From: DATKRB01 sp036501425
GTDB lineage: Bacteria; Actinomycetota; Acidimicrobiia; Acidimicrobiales; RAAP-2
Direction: 5' to 3'
Length of the DNA: 64,000 bases
Assembly: GCA_036501425.1 (NCBI GenBank)
Contig: DASYAI010000021.1
Location: 13,687 to 77,686 of the forward strand
In this document: piece after piece, positions 60,433 to 64,000 of the stretch
How positions within the stretch are numbered: the first letter of the stretch is position 1
How the letters are laid out: each line of letters opens with the position of its first letter
Notes under the pieces: model-generated
Seen by the model: the letters and a program-made list of their open reading frames with translations, nothing else
What the model was told of the DNA's origin: nothing
Database searches by the model: none
Translations under genes and position numbers: made by a program

Positions 60433-60576
60433 ATGACCAGCACCATCAACGAGGGCGCGGTGGCTCCGGCCGATCTCGACGTCCGGCCGCTCGCCGGGAG
60501 GATCGGAGCGGATGTGCGGGAGCCTCGTGCGTCAGTCCTGACGTGCCACCGCCCACGTCCTGCCGCCGGAGCCTAA
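60433..60576 (+). pseudogene. Truncated N-terminus of a fifth TauD-family dioxygenase
   Basis: A 47-codon frame starting ATG 60433, with GAGAAGG upstream. Residues 16-28 (DVRPLAGRIGADV) match the family N-terminus seen in copies 1 and 3 (e.g. FTPLAGRIGVEI). After residue 28 the similarity ends and the frame stops at TAA 60574. It looks like the 5' remnant of a deleted duplicate. It could still be translated as a short peptide. Confidence 0.65.
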
Positions 60577-60620
60577 AATCAATGAAGTTGATTGACTTCA
60601 TAGACATTCGTTCCTATGCT
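60577..60620 (+). promoter_or_regulatory. Promoter with overlapping operator-like inverted repeats before dioxygenase copy 3
   Basis: TTGACT (60592-60597) and TATGCT (60615-60620) are separated by exactly 17 bp. Two overlapping inverted repeats cover the -35: AATCAA/TTGATT (60577-60593, 5-nt spacer) and ATGAAGT/ACTTCAT (60582-60601, 6-nt spacer). The AT-richness contrasts with the rest of the window. Regulated transcription of copies 3 and 4 is inferred, perhaps by a sulfur-limitation regulator. Confidence 0.68.
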
Positions 60621-60708
60621 CGACGTACAGGGCCGGTCCGGTGCGCGTCGACGCCGTGGTGACCCGAACGGCCCAGATCCAGCCACGGGTAAAGAGGAGA
60701 TCAAGAAC

Positions 60709-61698
60709 GTGACCAACGCGACACAGAGCATCGAAGAGCGAGCAGCGGAAGCCGGCATCACGTTCACGCCGTTGGCGGGACGCATCGGGGTGGAGATCGG
60801 CGGCACCGACATTGCCCGGCCGCTACCCGAGCCCGTCGTCGAGGCGATCCGCGCCGCGCTGGACGAGTGGAAGGTGGTCTTCTTCCGGGGACAAAGACTG
60901 GACCACGGGAGCCAGATCGCCTTCGGCCGCCAGTTCGGCGAGCTGACCTACGCCCACCCCCACGACGACCACCCGCCGGAGGGCCACCCGGAGATCTACA
61001 CGGTCGACCCGCGGCGCTTCTCGACCCAGTACGGCGTCGACCGCAAGGAGCAGCAGCGCCGCTACTCGTACACCAGCGGGTGGCACACCGACGTGACCCC
61101 GGCGGTGAACCCGCCGGCCGGCTCCATCCTCCGGGCGGACGTGGTGCCCGAGTTCGGCGGGGACACCACCTTCACCAACCTGGTCGCCGCCTACGAGAGC
61201 CTTTCGGAGCCGGTCCGTCGGTTCGTCGACACCCTGTGGGCCGAGCACCGCTACGGGGCCAACAGCTCGGGCATCGGGCGGACGGGCGCTTACAGCGCTC
61301 GGATCGGCCAGAACAGCCTGGTGGCGAACCACCCCGTGGTCCGGGTGCACCCGCGGACGGGCGAGCGGGCCCTCTTCGTGAACCCGGTGTTCACCGACCA
61401 CATCCTCGACGTGGAGCCGCTGGAGAGCCGGTGGATCCTCGAGCACCTGTTCGCCCACCTGTCCCACCCCGAGTTCACGGTCCGCTTCCACTGGGAGCCG
61501 GGCAGCGTGGCGTTCTGGGACAACCGGGCCACTGCACACCTGGGACCCCAGGACATCGGCCATCTCGACGTCGAGCGGGTGCTGCACCGGATCACCCTCA
61601 TCGGCGAGGTGCCGGTGGGCGTTGACGGGCGGGAGTCGCAGCTGGTGGAGGGCGTCCCCTTCCGGAGCACCGCGCTCTTCGCGTCCGCGAGCAACTGA
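60709..61698 (+). CDS. TauD-family Fe(II)/2-oxoglutarate dioxygenase (copy 3)
   Basis: Close paralogue of copy 1, 329 aa. Triad His126, Asp128 (SGWHTDVTP) and His293 (VERVLHRITLIGE). The shared AHPHDDHPPEG insert and DHILDVEPLESRWIL support recent duplication; the N-termini and the segment after HRYGAN differ most. GTG 60709 was chosen because GAGGAG lies 9 nt before it; an ATG at 60616 overlaps the -10 element and cannot be the start. It has its own promoter and a leader of about 80 nt. Confidence 0.9.
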   Translation: MTNATQSIEERAAEAGITFTPLAGRIGVEIGGTDIARPLPEPVVEAIRAALDEWKVVFFRGQRLDHGSQIAFGRQFGELTYAHPHDDHPPEGHPEIYTVDPRRFSTQYGVDRKEQQRRYSYTSGWHTDVTPAVNPPAGSILRADVVPEFGGDTTFTNLVAAYESLSEPVRRFVDTLWAEHRYGANSSGIGRTGAYSARIGQNSLVANHPVVRVHPRTGERALFVNPVFTDHILDVEPLESRWILEHLFAHLSHPEFTVRFHWEPGSVAFWDNRATAHLGPQDIGHLDVERVLHRITLIGEVPVGVDGRESQLVEGVPFRSTALFASASN

Positions 61699-61710
61699 GA
61701 GGCGGTTGAC

Positions 61711-62631
61711 ATGACCACCATTGCCGACAGGGCCGTCGGGAACGAGGCCGACGTCGACCTGGATATCGTCCCGCTGTCGGGGGTGATCGGGGCCCAGATC
61801 CGGGGGTTGGACCTGAAGGCGCCGCTGGCCCGGGCCGCGGTCGACGCCATCCGGCGGGCGCTGCTCAGGTACCGGGTGATCTTCTTCCCCGAGGCGCATC
61901 TCGACGCCGCCCAGCACGTGGCGTTCGCCCGGCAGTTCGGCGAGCTCACACCGGCGCATCCGGTGATCCCCGGCATCGAGGGGCACCCGGAGGTCTTCGA
62001 GATCGACTACTCCGCCGCGAGGCAGCTGGCCGTCGCCTACGGGGACGTCGCGCGGCAGAACGCCACGGCGGGCGGCGGCATCTCGTGGCACACCGACGTC
62101 ACGTTCGTCGAGCGCCCGCCCTTGGGATCGATCCTCAACGCGGTGGTCATCCCCGAGTCGGGCGGCGACACCATGTGGACCAACCAGGTGGCTGCGTACG
62201 AGGGCCTGAGCGCGCCGATCCGGGACCTGCTCGACGGGCTGACGGCGGTCCACGACGGGGCGCCCCAGTTCGCGTCGCTGCTCGCCCAACTGCCCGAAGG
62301 GGGGGAGTGGGACGACAAGCCGTTCCGTGACCTCCGTCCGGTTGAGCACCCGGTGGTGCGGACGCATCCCGAGACCGGCGAGCGTTCCCTGTTCGTGAAC
62401 CCGGGCTTCACCTCGCACGTCAAGGAGCTCTCGCGGCCCGAAAGCGACAACCTGCTGGCATTCCTCTACGCCCATTCGACCAAGCCCGAGTACACGGTCC
62501 GCTACCACTGGAGGGCCGGCGACATCGGGTTCTGGGACAACCGGGCGACGCAGCACTCGGTGGTCGGGGACTACGGCACCCAGCACCGGGTCATCCAGCG
62601 GGTCACCCTCCGGGGGGACGCACCCTACTGA
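61711..62631 (+). CDS. TauD-family dioxygenase-like protein with altered distal metal ligand (copy 4)
   Basis: 306 aa, co-transcribed with copy 3 (12 nt gap). His127 and Asp129 (ISWHTDVTF) are present, and HPVVRTHPETGERSLFVNPGF and IGFWDNRATQHSV are normal. At the position of the distal iron-binding His (HRV/MHRV in the other copies) it has Gln296 (HRVIQRVTL), encoded CAG. His292 four residues earlier lies at a position that is not a ligand in the family. It may be inactive, a regulatory or partner subunit, or use Gln or another ligand. Size and the rest of the fold are intact, so decay is not obvious. Confidence 0.86.
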   Translation: MTTIADRAVGNEADVDLDIVPLSGVIGAQIRGLDLKAPLARAAVDAIRRALLRYRVIFFPEAHLDAAQHVAFARQFGELTPAHPVIPGIEGHPEVFEIDYSAARQLAVAYGDVARQNATAGGGISWHTDVTFVERPPLGSILNAVVIPESGGDTMWTNQVAAYEGLSAPIRDLLDGLTAVHDGAPQFASLLAQLPEGGEWDDKPFRDLRPVEHPVVRTHPETGERSLFVNPGFTSHVKELSRPESDNLLAFLYAHSTKPEYTVRYHWRAGDIGFWDNRATQHSVVGDYGTQHRVIQRVTLRGDAPY

Positions 62632-62947
62632 GCCGGGTGGAAGCCCCCGTCCTCGGCGTGTAAGTCGCACGATGGCTCACCCGGGGCCGCCCTGCTGAAC
62701 GCCCTGCTCGGGCGTGCGCCGGTTGCCAGCGCCCTTGGTGCCCGCCGCACCCGACTTGACCGACCCGGTCGGATTAGAGGGGGCCCTCGGCCGAGCGGGC
62801 CCGACGCGGCGGCCGACGGCGGGACGACGAGGGGCCGGGCGAGCTCGTCGGGCAGGGCGCGCTGTGCGAGGCTGCAGCCGATCGAGGCCACGATCAGGGG
62901 GCGGTCCGGGTCCGGTCCGACCGGCCTCGGGGGCTAACCTCCCGGAC
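62632..62947. other. Non-coding gap between the organosulfur cluster and ribF
   Basis: No gene recognised in 316 bases. CCGGGTG soon after the copy 4 stop can pair with CACCCGG about 35 bases later and may help end the transcript. Open frames here have no recognisable motifs. The segment may be scar sequence from the insertion or loss of genes between truB and ribF. Confidence 0.5.
62935..62940 (+). promoter_or_regulatory. Candidate leaderless -10 (TAACCT) of ribF
   Basis: TAACCT ends 7 nt before the ribF ATG; there is no Shine-Dalgarno sequence. Confidence 0.45.
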
Positions 62948-63886
62948 ATGGAGGTGGTGGGTCCCGACGAGTGCACGCCGCCGGTCCGGGGCACCGCGGT
63001 CACCATCGGTGCCTACGACGGCATCCACCTCGGTCACCGGGCCCTGCTGGCCGAGCTGCGGCGCCGGGCCGACGAGCTCGGGGTCAGCACCGCCGTCGTC
63101 ACCTTCGACCGCCACCCGGCCACGGTGGTCCGGCCGGACTCGGCCCCGCTGCTGCTGACCGACCTAGACCAGAAGCTCGAGCTGCTCGGGGCGTGCGGGA
63201 TCGACCGGACGGTCGTCGTCCCGTTCGACGCCGCCCGGGCCGACGAGACGGCGGAGGACTTCGTCACCGAGGTCCTGGTGGGCGACCTGGGCGCCCGCCT
63301 CGTCGTCGTGGGAGAGGACTTCCACTTCGGCCACGGGCGTAAGGGGAACGTCGAGGTGTTGCGCGACCTCGGCGCCCAGCACGGCTTTTCGGTCACCGGG
63401 GTGCGCCTGACGGGGGCGGCGGGGGACGCCGTCTCCTCGACCCGGATCCGCCACCTGGTGGCGGCCGGGGATGTGGAAGAGGCCCGGGTCCTGCTCGGTC
63501 GACCGCTCCAGCTGCGGGGCGTGGTGGTACGCGGTGACGGGCGGGGCGGATCGGCCCTCGGGTTCCCTACCGCCAACGTGGCCCTGTCCCCGGGCCTTGC
63601 CCTGCCCGGCGAGGGGATCTACGCCGGGCGCTACGAGCGCCCCGACGGCACCGTCCACCCGGCCGCCATCTCGACCGGCCGCCGGCCGACCTTCTACCGG
63701 GACGCCCCGCCCCTGCTGGAGGCCCACCTGATCGACTTCTCGGGCGACCTCTACGACGAGCGGGCCCGGGTGTCCTTCGTGGCGCGCCTGCGCGAGGACC
63801 GCAAGTTCGACTCGGTCGACGCCCTGGTGGCCCAGATGGGCCGGGACGTGGACCGGGCCCGCGAGCTGCTCGCCGCCGACCGCTGA
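62948..63886 (+). CDS. ribF: Bifunctional riboflavin kinase / FAD synthetase
   Basis: Makes FMN and FAD from riboflavin. The product is 312 aa. The N-terminal adenylyltransferase has VTIGAYDGIHLGHRALL (HxGH-like motif), TFDRHPATVVRP, VVVGEDFHFGHGRKGN and SSTRIRHLV. The C-terminal kinase has GRGGSALGFPTANVALSPG with the conserved PTAN, and EAHLIDFSGDLYDERARVSFV. ATG 62948 lies 7 nt after a TAACCT hexamer. It is usually directly behind truB; here it has its own promoter candidate after the inserted cluster. Confidence 0.95.
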   Translation: MEVVGPDECTPPVRGTAVTIGAYDGIHLGHRALLAELRRRADELGVSTAVVTFDRHPATVVRPDSAPLLLTDLDQKLELLGACGIDRTVVVPFDAARADETAEDFVTEVLVGDLGARLVVVGEDFHFGHGRKGNVEVLRDLGAQHGFSVTGVRLTGAAGDAVSSTRIRHLVAAGDVEEARVLLGRPLQLRGVVVRGDGRGGSALGFPTANVALSPGLALPGEGIYAGRYERPDGTVHPAAISTGRRPTFYRDAPPLLEAHLIDFSGDLYDERARVSFVARLREDRKFDSVDALVAQMGRDVDRARELLAADR

Positions 63887-64000
63887 GGGTGGCGGCCACG
63901 GACCGGGGGCGGGCCGGGGGTAGGGCCACCCGGAACCCGGCGGTCGGGCTCCGCTGATAGGCTGCTCGGGACTGGGGACACCCGGTCTGCACGCAGGGGG

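Noticed and set aside
60616..60708. ATG 60616 as start of dioxygenase copy 3
   Set aside because: It lies inside the TATGCT -10 element; GTG 60709 has a good GAGGAG site, and the residues before it do not resemble the family.
62632..62947. Possible minus-strand gene of 88 codons (62625-62891)
   Set aside because: No motif, no ribosome-binding site, composition typical of noncoding shadow. It overlaps the end of dioxygenase copy 4.

Overview
The window is about 64 kb of very GC-rich bacterial DNA. It is packed with short-spaced, overlapping genes that often start with GTG or TTG. The gene set (mtrA/mtrB two-component pair, class II DAHP synthase, RNase E/G with long disordered N-terminus, Rip1-type protease, archaeal/eukaryote-type ProS, Acidimicrobiia-style secreted repeat protein) points to Actinomycetota, most likely an Acidimicrobiia-like lineage. 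That placement is an inference from content, not from a marker search. No tRNA, rRNA, CRISPR array, transposase or phage gene was found.

Layout. 1-2248 (minus): a partial V4R-GAF-GAF-GGDEF cyclic-di-GMP enzyme. 2455-7789: tig-clpP-clpX-folC-ndk (protein quality control, folate, nucleotides). 7906-12601: mreBCD and PBP2 (rod-shape wall synthesis). 12614-17991: radical SAM protein, DUF2344 protein, RNase E/G, L21, L27. 18046-21079: purine nucleoside phosphorylase, DtxR-family regulator and MTA/SAH-type deaminase, separating L27 from obgE. 21090-28196: obgE, proB, proA, MoxR ATPase, VWA protein, histidine phosphatase. 28216-31352 (minus): secreted repeat/GH25-like protein and aroG. 31397-32657: nadD, a small membrane protein, rsfS. 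32663-35644 (minus): mtrA-mtrB and a GerMN lipoprotein. 35830-46087: xerC, rpsB, tsf, pyrH, frr, cdsA, dxr, rseP, ispG. 46088-47028 (minus): a frameshifted secreted protein. 47160-55354: proS, then rimP-nusA-ylxR-infB-rbfA-truB. 55355-62631: an organosulfur uptake and oxygenation island. 62948-63886: ribF.

The most distinctive region is the island between truB and ribF. It holds a sulfonate-type ABC transporter (binding protein, permease, ATPase) interleaved with four intact TauD/AtsK-like Fe(II)/2-oxoglutarate dioxygenases and the N-terminal stub of a fifth. An AT-rich promoter with overlapping inverted repeats drives the last two genes. One dioxygenase has Gln in place of the distal iron-binding His.

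Other notable points: at least eleven genes carry a TANNNT hexamer 6-9 nt before a start codon without a Shine-Dalgarno sequence, suggesting leaderless mRNAs. ylxR appears to start at ATA. A 27-bp tandem repeat triplicates the ribosome-binding site and start of the lipoprotein. CdsA carries about 410 residues of disordered N-terminus. Structured leaders precede rpsB and rimP-nusA.
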